From NCBI RefSeq assembly GCF_003815655.1, contig NZ_CP033917.1:124001-188000 (forward strand): DNA of 64,000 nt, read 5' to 3'. A program made the translations under genes and the position numbers. This document shows, in pieces, positions 44,078-52,165 of this stretch. Numbering within the stretch: the stretch's first letter is position 1; the number at the start of each line of letters is the position of its first letter. The notes below the pieces were generated by a model. The model was not told the DNA's origin, ran no database searches, and saw nothing but the letters and a program-made list of their open reading frames with translations. Source of the stretch: Chryseobacterium sp. G0201 (lineage in GTDB: Bacteria > Bacteroidota > Bacteroidia > Flavobacteriales > Weeksellaceae).

Positions 44078-44168
44078 GTCATTCTGAATGAAACGAAGTG
44101 GAATGAAAGAATCTCAATTAAGTCAAATATAAAAAAATATTATAGATTTCTTCGTTCCTCAGAATGAC
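44078..44168. repeat. GTCATTCTGA-type hairpin repeat
   Basis: Ends GTCATTCTGA and TCAGAATGAC are exact inverted repeats, with further partial pairing of GAACGAAG/CTTCGTTC-like segments. It lies between acyl-CoA synthetase and mvaD on the minus strand and may form a stem or partial terminator. Related elements are at 29018 and 58090. Confidence 0.65.
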
Positions 44169-44173
44169 AGTCA

Positions 44174-45940
44174 CTAATACATTTTCTCAATAATATCTGC
44201 ATATTTTTTAAGAACTACATTTCTCTTCACCTTTAAAGTTGGCGTGATCTCGCCTGTGTTGATGTCGAATTCTGCAGGCATCAGAGTGAATTTCTTTACC
44301 TTTTCGAAATCAGACAGATCATGTTCCAGTTCAGCAATTTTATCTTTATATAAACGAATAATTTCGTCTTTTTTCACCAATTCTTCCCAGTTGGTGAATG
44401 GAATGTTATTTTTCTTTATATAATCTTGCAGAAACTCAAAATTAGGAACAATCAAAGCAGAAACAAACTGTCTTCCTTCTGCGATCAAAACAATCTGACT
44501 TATATAATTATTATTAGTCAAAAGATTCTCGATCTGCTGTGGCGCGATATATTTCCCGTTGGAAGTTTTCATTAAATCTTTGATCCTGTCTGTAATGATC
44601 AAATTTCCAGCATCGTCAATCTTTCCGGCATCACCTGTTTTAAACCAACCGTCTTCTGTGAAAACTTTTTGAGTTTCTTCCGGCTTGTTATAGTATCCTT
44701 TCATGATACCGTTTCCTTTCGCCTGAATTTCATCATTTTCTCCGATTCGAATCTCAACTCCCGGTAAAGGTTTTCCGCTTGTTGCATGCTCGAAATTTGT
44801 TAAAGGGAAAAGCGTCAAAGTTGCAGTAGTTTCTGTCAAACCATACCCAACCGTAACGTGAATTCCAACTGATTCAAAGAATTTTGTAACTTCAGGAGAC
44901 AATGATGCTCCGCCACAAGGCAAGAACCAAAGTCGGCCACCCATTTTTTCTTTGATTTTACTGAAAACCAACATATCCGCAACAGATTCTTTTAGTTTTA
45001 ATCCAAAAGGAATCGGCTTTTCATGCTGTTTCAATTCTCCGGTTTGCTTTCCTGTTTCTAAAGCCCAATTAAAGATCTTCTTTTTCAATGATGAACCTTC
45101 ATCGGCTTTTTCTAATACTCCGGCATACACTTTCTGGAAAAATCTCGGAACGGCGCACATCATCGTAGGTTTTACCTCTTCCAATGCTTTTGCGATATTC
45201 TTTGGATCTTCCAGGAAATATACTCTTGCTCCGCCATACAAACAAAGCAAACTCCAGCATCTTTCGAAAACGTGACTTAAAGGTAAAAATGCTAAAGAAA
45301 GCTCTTCTTCGAAATTTTTAAATTTAAAAAATTCAAAATGAGCATCGAAAGCTTTGATGAAATTTCCGTGCGTCAGCATTACTCCTTTTGGCGTTCCTGT
45401 AGTTCCTGAAGTGTAGATCAAAGTGGCTACATCTTCATATTCCTTTTTAGAAATCTCTAGTTTTGAGGAAGCTTTTGCAATAAAATCTTCCAGATAAAAA
45501 CTGCTGAATTCTTTTTTGATCCAGACTGCTTTTTTAGAAATGATAATTGTTTGAAGAGTATTTTCTTCTTTATGTAAAATATCCAGACAAGCGTCATATT
45601 GCGCCTGATCTCCCACCAAAATAATTTTAGCCTGAGAATCATTAATGATATATTCTGCCTGTTCAGCGTTGTTTGTAGAATAAATAGGAACCGTGATGGC
45701 TCCGATAGATATTGCAGCCAAATCAAAGATCATCCACTCAGAAGAATTGTCTGAGTAGATCGCGACTTTATCATTTTCCTGAATTCCTGCATTCTTCAGA
45801 GCATTGGCTGTTTTGAAGATCATTTCACCGAATTTCTTCCAGCTCAATTCCTTCCAGCCTTCTTTTTTCTTAAAACCAATAGCTGATTTTATGGGATGCT
45901 TTGTTACATTTTTATTGATAATTGCCTCTGCAAGATTCAT
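44174..45940 (-). CDS. AMP-dependent long-chain acyl-CoA synthetase
   Basis: A 588-aa adenylate-forming enzyme. The phosphate loop LIYTSGTTGTPKGVML is at about 167-182, YGLTETTA in the middle, and GDAGKIDDAGNLIITDRIKDLMKTSNGKYIAPQQIE near 445-480. It activates fatty acids to acyl-CoA. It lies 4 bp downstream of the reductase gene, so the two form an operon. Confidence 0.93.
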   Translation of the reverse strand: MNLAEAIINKNVTKHPIKSAIGFKKKEGWKELSWKKFGEMIFKTANALKNAGIQENDKVAIYSDNSSEWMIFDLAAISIGAITVPIYSTNNAEQAEYIINDSQAKIILVGDQAQYDACLDILHKEENTLQTIIISKKAVWIKKEFSSFYLEDFIAKASSKLEISKKEYEDVATLIYTSGTTGTPKGVMLTHGNFIKAFDAHFEFFKFKNFEEELSLAFLPLSHVFERCWSLLCLYGGARVYFLEDPKNIAKALEEVKPTMMCAVPRFFQKVYAGVLEKADEGSSLKKKIFNWALETGKQTGELKQHEKPIPFGLKLKESVADMLVFSKIKEKMGGRLWFLPCGGASLSPEVTKFFESVGIHVTVGYGLTETTATLTLFPLTNFEHATSGKPLPGVEIRIGENDEIQAKGNGIMKGYYNKPEETQKVFTEDGWFKTGDAGKIDDAGNLIITDRIKDLMKTSNGKYIAPQQIENLLTNNNYISQIVLIAEGRQFVSALIVPNFEFLQDYIKKNNIPFTNWEELVKKDEIIRLYKDKIAELEHDLSDFEKVKKFTLMPAEFDINTGEITPTLKVKRNVVLKKYADIIEKMY

Positions 45941-45944
45941 TTAT

Positions 45945-46958
45945 TTATTCAGCTTTTTTGTCGTTACTATAATTATTAAGATGAAAATCAACACTTTCCT
46001 GTACGGGAATGAACTGATAATTCAGCTTTTCTTTAATTTTTTGATTGGAAATTGTATTCATTGCAGTCACTGCTTCAATATTAGTTCTGGTCGCCATTTT
46101 TAATTGTGGAATTAACCATCCTAAAAAAATGTTCATCCATCTCCCCAAATTCAATTGTGTGTTGGATAAGATTTTAGCATCTTTTAGACCTGCTTTCTTT
46201 CTGATATAATTTCCAATATCAGCATATTTTTTATTTTCAGAAATAAGAATAAAACGTTCTCCGAAAATATTCTTTTCCATTAATTCAATGGCAATTTTTG
46301 CAACATCCAACACATCAACATAACATGTACCTCCTGAAAATGTAAAACCATTATTTTCAAAAGTAGAAAAAAGTTTTCCACTGCTTTGGCTCCAGTTTCC
46401 TGAACCGATAATGATTCCTGGATTGATGATAATTGTATTTAAACCTTCGGCGGATGCTCTCCAGACTTCCATTTCAGATAAATGCTTGGAAATTGCATAG
46501 GCAGAATGTTCTATTTTAGGATTAAAATCAGACTCTTCGTCCAATTCTCCTTTTTCATTAAAACCATCTAAAACGGCAATAGAACTTACATGTAAAAATT
46601 TCTTAACGTCAGAACCTTCACATGCAAATAAGAGATTTTCTGTACCCTTAATATTAACATGGTACATCTCTTTCTCATATTTTGGGTTAAAACTTACCTT
46701 TGCAGCACAGTGATAAACCTCATCTACTCCTTTTAAAGCATCCTGAAGAGAATTGATATCATCAAAATCTACATCGGTCCATTCAATTTTATTAAAAAAA
46801 TCGTCAGGGCTTCCCGTATAAAATGTATACGAATGTTTTACTTCTTTTATATTGCTTGTAGGTCTTTTCGCAGCACGAACGTTTTTGCCTTTTTTAAGAA
46901 GCTCTAAAACGATTACTCTGCCTAAAATTCCGGTGGCACCCGTTACAAAAACCATCAA
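45945..46958 (-). CDS. NAD-dependent epimerase/reductase (extended SDR)
   Basis: A 337-aa extended SDR. The Rossmann motif VTGATGILGRV is at 5-15, and the catalytic YAISKHLSE is at about 152-160. The middle part (DEVYHCAAKVSF, NIKGTENLLFAC) is like dihydroflavonol-4-reductase and 3-beta-HSD-type enzymes, which act on lipid or polyketide alcohols. Being just upstream of an acyl-CoA synthetase suggests a lipid-modifying role. Two Met codons open the gene; either may be used. Confidence 0.88.
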   Translation of the reverse strand: MMVFVTGATGILGRVIVLELLKKGKNVRAAKRPTSNIKEVKHSYTFYTGSPDDFFNKIEWTDVDFDDINSLQDALKGVDEVYHCAAKVSFNPKYEKEMYHVNIKGTENLLFACEGSDVKKFLHVSSIAVLDGFNEKGELDEESDFNPKIEHSAYAISKHLSEMEVWRASAEGLNTIIINPGIIIGSGNWSQSSGKLFSTFENNGFTFSGGTCYVDVLDVAKIAIELMEKNIFGERFILISENKKYADIGNYIRKKAGLKDAKILSNTQLNLGRWMNIFLGWLIPQLKMATRTNIEAVTAMNTISNQKIKEKLNYQFIPVQESVDFHLNNYSNDKKAE

Positions 46959-47136
46959 TTATATTTCTACTTGATTGTTGACTAAATTATGACAATATTT
47001 TTTATTCGGCAATTCTTGGTTTTAATAAAAATCACTTAAAAATTGTATCTGCAAATTTGCGATTTTTAAAGGACAATTTCGATCTAGTTTCCTATTTAAT
47101 TAGTGAATTTGTGTAAATTTTATTGGAGAATATCTT

Positions 47137-47322
47137 GTTGGAGAATCGCAAAGACACAAAGATTTTTATTTTTCAGACTGTTTTAAGACGCAAGAAAATA
47201 CGAGATTTTCAGCAAGCGTTATATTCTAGTAATTATACATTCCTAAATTTTATCGGAGATAAAATCTTTGCGCCTTAAAGAAGAAATTTTAATTATAATT
47301 TGCGCCTTTGCGATTTTCCAAC
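47137..47322. repeat. Intergenic element with terminal inverted repeats, copy B
   Basis: About 186 bp, related to 11198-11375. Ends are GTTGGAGAATCGCAAAGACA and the reverse complement of GTTGGAAAATCGCAAAGGCG. The inner arms are AAGACGCAAG (47185-47194) and CTTTGCGCCTT (about 47266-47276). It is followed after 17 bp by the ACGGGCT repeat. The remaining parts of the 461-bp gap (46959-47419) hold nothing recognisable. Confidence 0.75.
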
Positions 47323-47339
47323 AATATAAAAATAAGAAA

Positions 47340-47365
47340 ACGGGCTAAAGCCCGTTCCTATTGAT
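47340..47365. repeat. REP-like repeat, copy 3
   Basis: ACGGGCTAAAGCCCGTTCCTATTGAT. It lies immediately beyond the TIR element and before the second ATP-grasp gene stop. Confidence 0.75.
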
Positions 47366-47419
47366 ATAAAACTCTTGTGTAATTCGTGGAATTAATTTGT
47401 GATTTTTGTGTTCAAAAGT

Positions 47420-48424
47420 TTAAGCTAAAACCATATTATCTCTTCTTGGCGCTTTATCACACAATACATCTGCAATACTTTTAGAAATAAGATTTCCTTC
47501 TGTAAGGTTATCTAGCCAGAAAAACTCTCCTGCGGCGTTGATTTCAATAAAATAATAATCATCTTCAGGAGAAACGATGATGTCTAGTGCGCCATAATCA
47601 ACGTTGTAAACATCTAAAAGCTCTAAAACTTTTTGTTCAACATCTTTCGGAAGTTCAGTTGGAAGCCATTTATCAATTAAATTAACTCCATCTTTTCTCC
47701 AGTCAACTTTGGCATCTTCGAATTGTTGAGAATCAATTTCAAAAGCGTAAACATCCCGACCAACAACGGTTACACGAAGTTCCCTTTTCTTTTGAATCAT
47801 TTTCTGAAACTGCATCGGACAGTATAAAAGTGACTCTAATTCTTCAAATTTATCTTCCTTAACAACATTCGTGAAAACTACACTTTCAACTCCGTCTTCA
47901 TAAATGGCAAATCCGGTCTGCATTTTTGCTACAACGTTCTTATGTTTTATAATAAACTGTTTTGCTTCTTCAGGATTGTTGGTTAAGCAAGTTGCAGGAA
48001 TTTTTAAACCAATTTTGTCTGCAATTTTAAGTTGTTCTTCTTTGCTGTCTAATCTTCTGTAAACGCTTGGTTTTCCTAAAGAATAGCAGTCAAAAGACTC
48101 CAGAAACCCGAAAAGTGTATTGCGGATTTCGCCCATTGCGGCTCCGTAAAACTTAGAATCCATTTCTTCTTTCAAACCGTTTCCGATATTGTAAGCTCTT
48201 CTGTACCAAACCGCTGCAACATCATCCAGACGAATTTTAGCATCAGCAGTTTCAAGAAAACTCACCCATTCTCCGTCTTGAAAAATAGTGGATAATTTAT
48301 TTTGTAAAGGATATAAATCGACATCAAAACGGATCACTTCACAGTTATTTTTCTCAATATATTCTGTGACTTTTTCGATTGAAAAATTATCTCCAGTATG
48401 CGTAATTATTAAAATTTTATTCAT
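47420..48424 (-). CDS. Graspetide ATP-grasp macrocyclase, MvdD-like
   Basis: A 334-aa ATP-grasp ligase. It has MNKILIITHTGDNFSIEKV at the start, the ATP-grasp central part CPMQFQKMIQKKRELRVTVVGRDVYAFEI (shared with its neighbour), DYGALDIIV and the metal-site end YYFIEINAAGEFFWLDN. This form (EIN-x-x-GEFFWL) is typical of the microviridin ligases that activate Asp/Glu side chains and join them to Thr/Ser. It is the last gene of the cluster, 3 bp after the other ligase. MvdD versus MvdC assignment is from the C-terminal motif only and is tentative. Confidence 0.85.
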   Translation of the reverse strand: MNKILIITHTGDNFSIEKVTEYIEKNNCEVIRFDVDLYPLQNKLSTIFQDGEWVSFLETADAKIRLDDVAAVWYRRAYNIGNGLKEEMDSKFYGAAMGEIRNTLFGFLESFDCYSLGKPSVYRRLDSKEEQLKIADKIGLKIPATCLTNNPEEAKQFIIKHKNVVAKMQTGFAIYEDGVESVVFTNVVKEDKFEELESLLYCPMQFQKMIQKKRELRVTVVGRDVYAFEIDSQQFEDAKVDWRKDGVNLIDKWLPTELPKDVEQKVLELLDVYNVDYGALDIIVSPEDDYYFIEINAAGEFFWLDNLTEGNLISKSIADVLCDKAPRRDNMVLA

Positions 48425-48427
48425 TGG

Positions 48428-49375
48428 TTATTTTATTCTTTTTATAAGGTTATCGGCGATTCTTTCTGCAATGGGAAAATTAAGTTCTTTTTGCAACATC
48501 CCCCACTCTCCCTGCGGATTTACTTCGAGAAAATAGTATTTCCCATCTTTTCCTTTGATCATATCGATCGCTCCAAGATACAATTTCATTTCTTTCATCA
48601 TTGAAGTCAGATTTGTTTTAATTTCTTCCGGAAGATCATATTCTGACCAGAGAAAACCTTCCTGAATAACTCTCCAGTCGGTATTTTCACTGTTATTAAT
48701 TTTACCTGTGAAAAACTCACCATCTACATAAACAATTCTCAGTTCATATTCTTTTTCGATATATGGCTGAAAGATCATCGGACAATACGCAATATCAGCA
48801 ATGTGTTCTAAATTATTTTCATCAATAATGGTTGTTGAAAGAAAATTTTCCCCATTCATCGATTTTGTAATCACACCATGAAGTTTTGCTATAGCCTTGC
48901 CATTGCAGTTTTCGTGGAAAAAGCTTAGAATTTTTTCTTCGTCATTAGAAAAAAGCGTTTTTGGAATGGTTAAATCAAACTTTTGAGCAATTTTAAGCTG
49001 ATACATTTTGTTCCCATCAATCTTATTTTCAGATTCATAGGGATTGATCCACGGAAGATCTTCCAAAACTGTAAAAAGATTGTAACGAAGGCTTCCGTAT
49101 TCTTTCAGGAAAATTTTCTCATAATCTTCATCAAGATCATCAGGAATGGTGATTCTCCATGATTTTCTATGCCATACCGCTTGTATATCTTTAGAGTTAA
49201 GAACATTTCCAAACTCATCAGTCAGTTCAAATGAATCTTGATTGATACTGATTTTCTGAAAATCATTAAGATGATCAGAATTAAGCCTGAAATAAGGGAT
49301 ATTTTTTGATCTCAGATAGTCAAAAAAGAGATCGATATTATAAAAATCGTTGGAATGGGTAATACAGAGAATCAT
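48428..49375 (-). CDS. Graspetide ATP-grasp macrocyclase, MvdC-like
   Basis: A 315-aa ATP-grasp ligase and paralogue of the next gene. It has MILCITHSNDFYNIDLFFDYLRS, AVWHRKSW, the ATP-grasp block IADIAYCPMIFQPYIEKEYELRIVYVDG, LGAIDMI and YYFLEVNPQGEWGMLQKELNFPIAERIA. The end (NPQGEWG) differs from the GEFFWL of its neighbour, so the two probably catalyse different ring closures (ester versus second ester or amide) on the four upstream precursors. It starts 95 bp after the last precursor gene, beyond a hairpin. Confidence 0.86.
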   Translation of the reverse strand: MILCITHSNDFYNIDLFFDYLRSKNIPYFRLNSDHLNDFQKISINQDSFELTDEFGNVLNSKDIQAVWHRKSWRITIPDDLDEDYEKIFLKEYGSLRYNLFTVLEDLPWINPYESENKIDGNKMYQLKIAQKFDLTIPKTLFSNDEEKILSFFHENCNGKAIAKLHGVITKSMNGENFLSTTIIDENNLEHIADIAYCPMIFQPYIEKEYELRIVYVDGEFFTGKINNSENTDWRVIQEGFLWSEYDLPEEIKTNLTSMMKEMKLYLGAIDMIKGKDGKYYFLEVNPQGEWGMLQKELNFPIAERIADNLIKRIK

Positions 49376-49392
49376 TTGCCATGTTTTATTAA

Positions 49393-49423
49393 AAAAGGAA
49401 ACTTAAAGTTTAAGTTCCCTTTT
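49393..49423 (-). terminator. Terminator-like attenuator between precursors and ligases
   Basis: On the minus strand a 15-bp stem (49409-49423 with 49393-49407, one G-U pair) is followed by a T-run. It lies in the 95-bp gap between the last precursor and the first ligase gene. No promoter is seen after it, so the ligases probably depend on read-through. Confidence 0.7.
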
Positions 49424-49470
49424 AAATATGATTTTGTTAATATGTTTTAATTATAAAAACAACTCATTTT

Positions 49471-49689
49471 TTATACACTTGGAGCATCATCGTCTCCATC
49501 AGAAGGATATTTCTGAGTCTGAGCCATGTCATATTGAGGCTTTGTAACGGTATCTAATACTGGTTTTGTAACCGTATCTCTTTCCGGAATTGTGATGTCA
49601 GTACCACCTTTTACCGTTTCAGGATCTTTAAGTTGTTTTTCTAAAAATGATGCAAAAAATGGCTTCTTTTTTGAATTTTCGTTTTTCAT
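49471..49689 (-). CDS. Graspetide precursor peptide 1 (multi-core)
   Basis: A 72-aa peptide. The leader has PFFASFLEKQ (10-19), the microviridin-family recognition helix, and ends at GG (28-29). The core region holds three Thr-x4-Asp modules (ITIPERD, VTKPVLD, VTKPQYD) and a final TQKYPSDGDDD that matches the microviridin core T-x-KYPSD-x-D/E. The last module has the Thr, Ser, Lys and acids needed for two esters and possibly an amide. It is closest to the ligases and the most divergent of the four (MAQ before the final Thr in place of VT). Confidence 0.88.
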   Translation of the reverse strand: MKNENSKKKPFFASFLEKQLKDPETVKGGTDITIPERDTVTKPVLDTVTKPQYDMAQTQKYPSDGDDDAPSV

Positions 49690-49735
49690 TATAATTATTG
49701 TTTTGGTTGAAATATTTCGCAGGAATACAAAAATC

Positions 49736-49948
49736 TTAATCTAGTTCTCCTGTTTCGTCGCTATCAGAAGGATATTTCATTGTTACCTGATCATTTTGTC
49801 TATTGGTAACTGTATCTCTTAGAACTGATGTTGTTGGAGAATCCTGAAGTGCAGTCGTTATTGCTCCTCCTTTTACCGTTTGAGGATCCTGAATTTGCTT
49901 CTCTAAAAATGATGCAAAAAATGGCTTTTTTAAATTCTTGTTTTTCAT
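49736..49948 (-). CDS. Graspetide precursor peptide 2 (multi-core)
   Basis: A 70-aa peptide with leader motif PFFASFLEKQ (9-18) and GG at 27-28. Modules: ITTALQD, the longer PTTSVLRD, VTNRQND, then VTMKYPSDSDE. The second module has one extra residue and two adjacent Thr, so its ring Thr is ambiguous; counting back x4 from Asp picks the second Thr. The gap to precursor 3 is 41 bp. Confidence 0.88.
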   Translation of the reverse strand: MKNKNLKKPFFASFLEKQIQDPQTVKGGAITTALQDSPTTSVLRDTVTNRQNDQVTMKYPSDSDETGELD

Positions 49949-49989
49949 AATTCTTTCAATTTAAGGTTAAGATAATGATTGATTGAAAC

Positions 49990-50199
49990 TTATGAAGCTT
50001 CACCTGTTTCGTCGCCGTCAGACGGATATTTCATTGTTACATTATCATACCCCGGCTTTGTAACAGTGTCCTGAAGTGCTGATGTCACATTATCCACAAG
50101 CACAGAAGTAACAGCTCCTCCTTTTATCTTTTCAGAATTATTGATTTGCTTCTCTAGAAAAGAGGCAAAAAACGGTTTTTTTAATTTTTTGTTTTTCAT
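49990..50199 (-). CDS. Graspetide precursor peptide 3 (multi-core)
   Basis: A 69-aa peptide with PFFASFLEKQ (9-18) and GG at 27-28. The core is regular: VTSVLVD, VTSALQD, VTKPGYD at 8-residue spacing, then VTMKYPSDGDE. It is the most canonical of the set. Tails after the last acidic pair differ between precursors (TGEAS here), as expected for unmodified followers. Confidence 0.9.
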   Translation of the reverse strand: MKNKKLKKPFFASFLEKQINNSEKIKGGAVTSVLVDNVTSALQDTVTKPGYDNVTMKYPSDGDETGEAS

Positions 50200-50226
50200 G
50201 GTTTTTGAATTTGGTATTAGTTTTAA

Positions 50227-50457
50227 TTATTCAACAGAATCATCGCCATCAGAAGGATACTTCATGGTTACATGGTCTAATCCGGGCTTTGTAACACTAT
50301 CCGAAAGTGCAGATGTCACATTGTCTTTTGTAGGAATTGTAACAGAATCTTCAAGAGCTGTTGTTATTTCCTGACCTCCGTTTACTTTTTCCGGATTCTT
50401 AACTTGTTTCTCTAAAAACGAAGCAAAAAACGGTTTTTTTGAATTTTTCTGTTTCAT
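50227..50457 (-). CDS. Graspetide precursor peptide 4 (multi-core, first in operon)
   Basis: A 76-aa peptide, longest of the four. It has PFFASFLEKQ (9-18) and GG at 27-28. It has four single-ring modules (ITTALED, VTIPTKD, VTSALSD, VTKPGLD) followed by VTMKYPSDGDD. The extra module suggests expansion of the array by whole-unit duplication. It is the first gene transcribed; TACTTTAG at 50487-50494 is an imperfect -7 box upstream. Confidence 0.88.
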   Translation of the reverse strand: MKQKNSKKPFFASFLEKQVKNPEKVNGGQEITTALEDSVTIPTKDNVTSALSDSVTKPGLDHVTMKYPSDGDDSVE

Positions 50458-50572
50458 AAGTTGATATTATTAGTTATTTGATAAAACTAAAGTACAAAAA
50501 ATTCAATACAGAGAGAAATAAATATCAGATTTAATAAAATTTTAACACAAATTCAATAATTTGAGAAATAAA

Positions 50573-51352
50573 TTAATCTAAACCTAAAAATCCTCTAACA
50601 ACATTCGCAAAATCAACAGGATTTTCTGCCTGAACCCAATGTCCGGCATTTTTCACAGTCACAATTTTAGCTTTTGGAAATTGCTGCTTGATCCCAAACT
50701 CATCCTGAGGAAGAATATAATTGGATTTTTCACCTGAAATAAATAATGTTTCTCCTTCAAAAACACCAAATTTGATAGCGTTTGAAACAAATTCTGTGTA
50801 TTTTTCAGCTAACGTTTTAAGGTTAAATCTCCAGCTCAGCTTTTTATCATCATCCCAATATAAATTTTTAGCCAAAAACTGAATGGTAGATTTTTCGGGA
50901 ATATATTGAGTTAAAACAGCCTCAACCTCATTTCGGGAGTTTACTGTATTAAAATCAACTGTTTCCAATGCTTTGATAATCCCCTGATGATGTGGAGGAT
51001 ATGCTTTCGGAGAAATATCAACCACAATTAATTTATCAACTTTTTCATGATACCTTATAGCGAACTGCATTACCGCTTTTCCGCCCAGAGAATGACCTAA
51101 AATATGAGCTTTTTTAATTCCATAATGACTCATATAATTAGCAATATCATCAGCTAAATCATCATGAGACATTCCCTCGGAATGAAAGCTTCTTCCATGA
51201 TTTCTAAGGTCAATTAGATGAACAGGCAACTGCTCGCCAAGATCCTTTCCAAAGCTTCCCCAGTTGTCGAGCATTCCGAACAATCCGTGAAAAACCAAAA
51301 GCGGTGTAGACGAAAGATTTTCGCCAAATATTTTTGAATGTAGAATTTCCAT
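50573..51352 (-). CDS. Alpha/beta hydrolase (YbfF-like esterase)
   Basis: A 259-aa alpha/beta-fold hydrolase. HGLFGMLDNWG forms the oxyanion region, HSLGGKAVM the nucleophile elbow with Ser, and NAGHWVQAENP the catalytic His near the C-terminus. The opening STPLLVFHGLFG and DLRNHGRSFHSE are typical of YbfF-type esterases. Substrate unknown. It is 115 bp upstream of the graspetide precursors on the same strand, but its homologues are general, so I do not link it to that pathway. Confidence 0.9.
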   Translation of the reverse strand: MEILHSKIFGENLSSTPLLVFHGLFGMLDNWGSFGKDLGEQLPVHLIDLRNHGRSFHSEGMSHDDLADDIANYMSHYGIKKAHILGHSLGGKAVMQFAIRYHEKVDKLIVVDISPKAYPPHHQGIIKALETVDFNTVNSRNEVEAVLTQYIPEKSTIQFLAKNLYWDDDKKLSWRFNLKTLAEKYTEFVSNAIKFGVFEGETLFISGEKSNYILPQDEFGIKQQFPKAKIVTVKNAGHWVQAENPVDFANVVRGFLGLD

Positions 51353-51367
51353 AGTTTTTTTATAAGA

Positions 51368-51437
51368 TGTTAGAAGTTAGAAACTAGATATTAGTAAAAT
51401 ACACTGAAATACTAACTTCTAATTTGTAGCCTCTCAT
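51368..51437. repeat. Degenerate TTAGAAG-type short repeats
   Basis: Heptad-like words TTAGAAGTTAGAAACTAGATA on one side and their partial complements (CTAACTTCTAA, CATTTCTAA) on the other make an imperfect inverted repeat between pdxJ and the hydrolase gene. A similar tract lies at 52166-52318. Confidence 0.55.
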
Positions 51438-51439
51438 TT

Positions 51440-52165
51440 CTAATTATCCCATTTTGCCAATCTCTTCAAATATGCCTGAATTGTATTTTCCATTCCCATG
51501 TACAACGCTTCGGAAACCAAAGCATGACCGATGGAAACTTCCAATAAATTAGGAATGTTATCTGCAAAATATTTTAAATTTTCTAAGCTTAAATCGTGTC
51601 CAGCATTGATACCTAAACCAAATTCTGTAGCGACAACTGCTGTATCGTAGTAAGGTTTTATAGCCTGCTCTTTATTCAATAAATAATTTTTAGCATAAGC
51701 TTCTGTGTATAATTCTATTCTATCTGCTCCTGTTTTTGCAGCATATTCTACCAATTCGGGTGTCGGATCAAGAAAAACAGAAGTACGGATTCCTGCATTT
51801 TTAAACTCAGCAATGATTTCTGTAAGAAAATCTAAGTGCTTTTTGGTGTCCCAGCCTGCATTTGAAGTAATAGCATCATCTGCGTCAGGAACTAATGTTA
51901 CCTGCTCAGGTTTTACTTCCAACACCATATCAATAAATTCTCTGTGCGGATTTCCTTCAATATTAAATTCTGTCGTCACCAAAGGCTTCAGATCATAAAC
52001 ATCTTTTCTTGTGATATGTCTTTCATCGGGTCTTGGATGGATGGTAATTCCCTGTCCGCCAAACTCCTGAATTTTAATTGCAGCTTCCGTTACACTTGGC
52101 GTTTCGCCTCCTCTTGCATTTCTTATCGTTGCAATTTTATTAATGTTTACACTTAATTTTGTCAT
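51440..52165 (-). CDS. pdxJ: Pyridoxine 5'-phosphate synthase
   Basis: A 241-aa TIM-barrel enzyme that condenses 1-deoxyxylulose 5-phosphate with 3-amino-2-oxopropyl phosphate to PNP in vitamin B6 synthesis. It opens with LSVNINKIATIRNARGG, followed by GITIHPRPDERHI, FNIEGNP, VTLVPD and the GINAGHDLSLENL block. It is well conserved over the full length. Confidence 0.96.
   Translation of the reverse strand: MTKLSVNINKIATIRNARGGETPSVTEAAIKIQEFGGQGITIHPRPDERHITRKDVYDLKPLVTTEFNIEGNPHREFIDMVLEVKPEQVTLVPDADDAITSNAGWDTKKHLDFLTEIIAEFKNAGIRTSVFLDPTPELVEYAAKTGADRIELYTEAYAKNYLLNKEQAIKPYYDTAVVATEFGLGINAGHDLSLENLKYFADNIPNLLEVSIGHALVSEALYMGMENTIQAYLKRLAKWDN

Noticed and set aside
11198..47322. The two TIR elements as insertion sequences
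   Set aside because: They contain no transposase frame and are too short; at most they are non-autonomous elements.
50573..51352. Alpha/beta hydrolase as a peptide-maturation enzyme of the graspetide cluster
   Set aside because: It is close by and on the same strand, but it matches the common YbfF-type esterases and has the look of a housekeeping gene.
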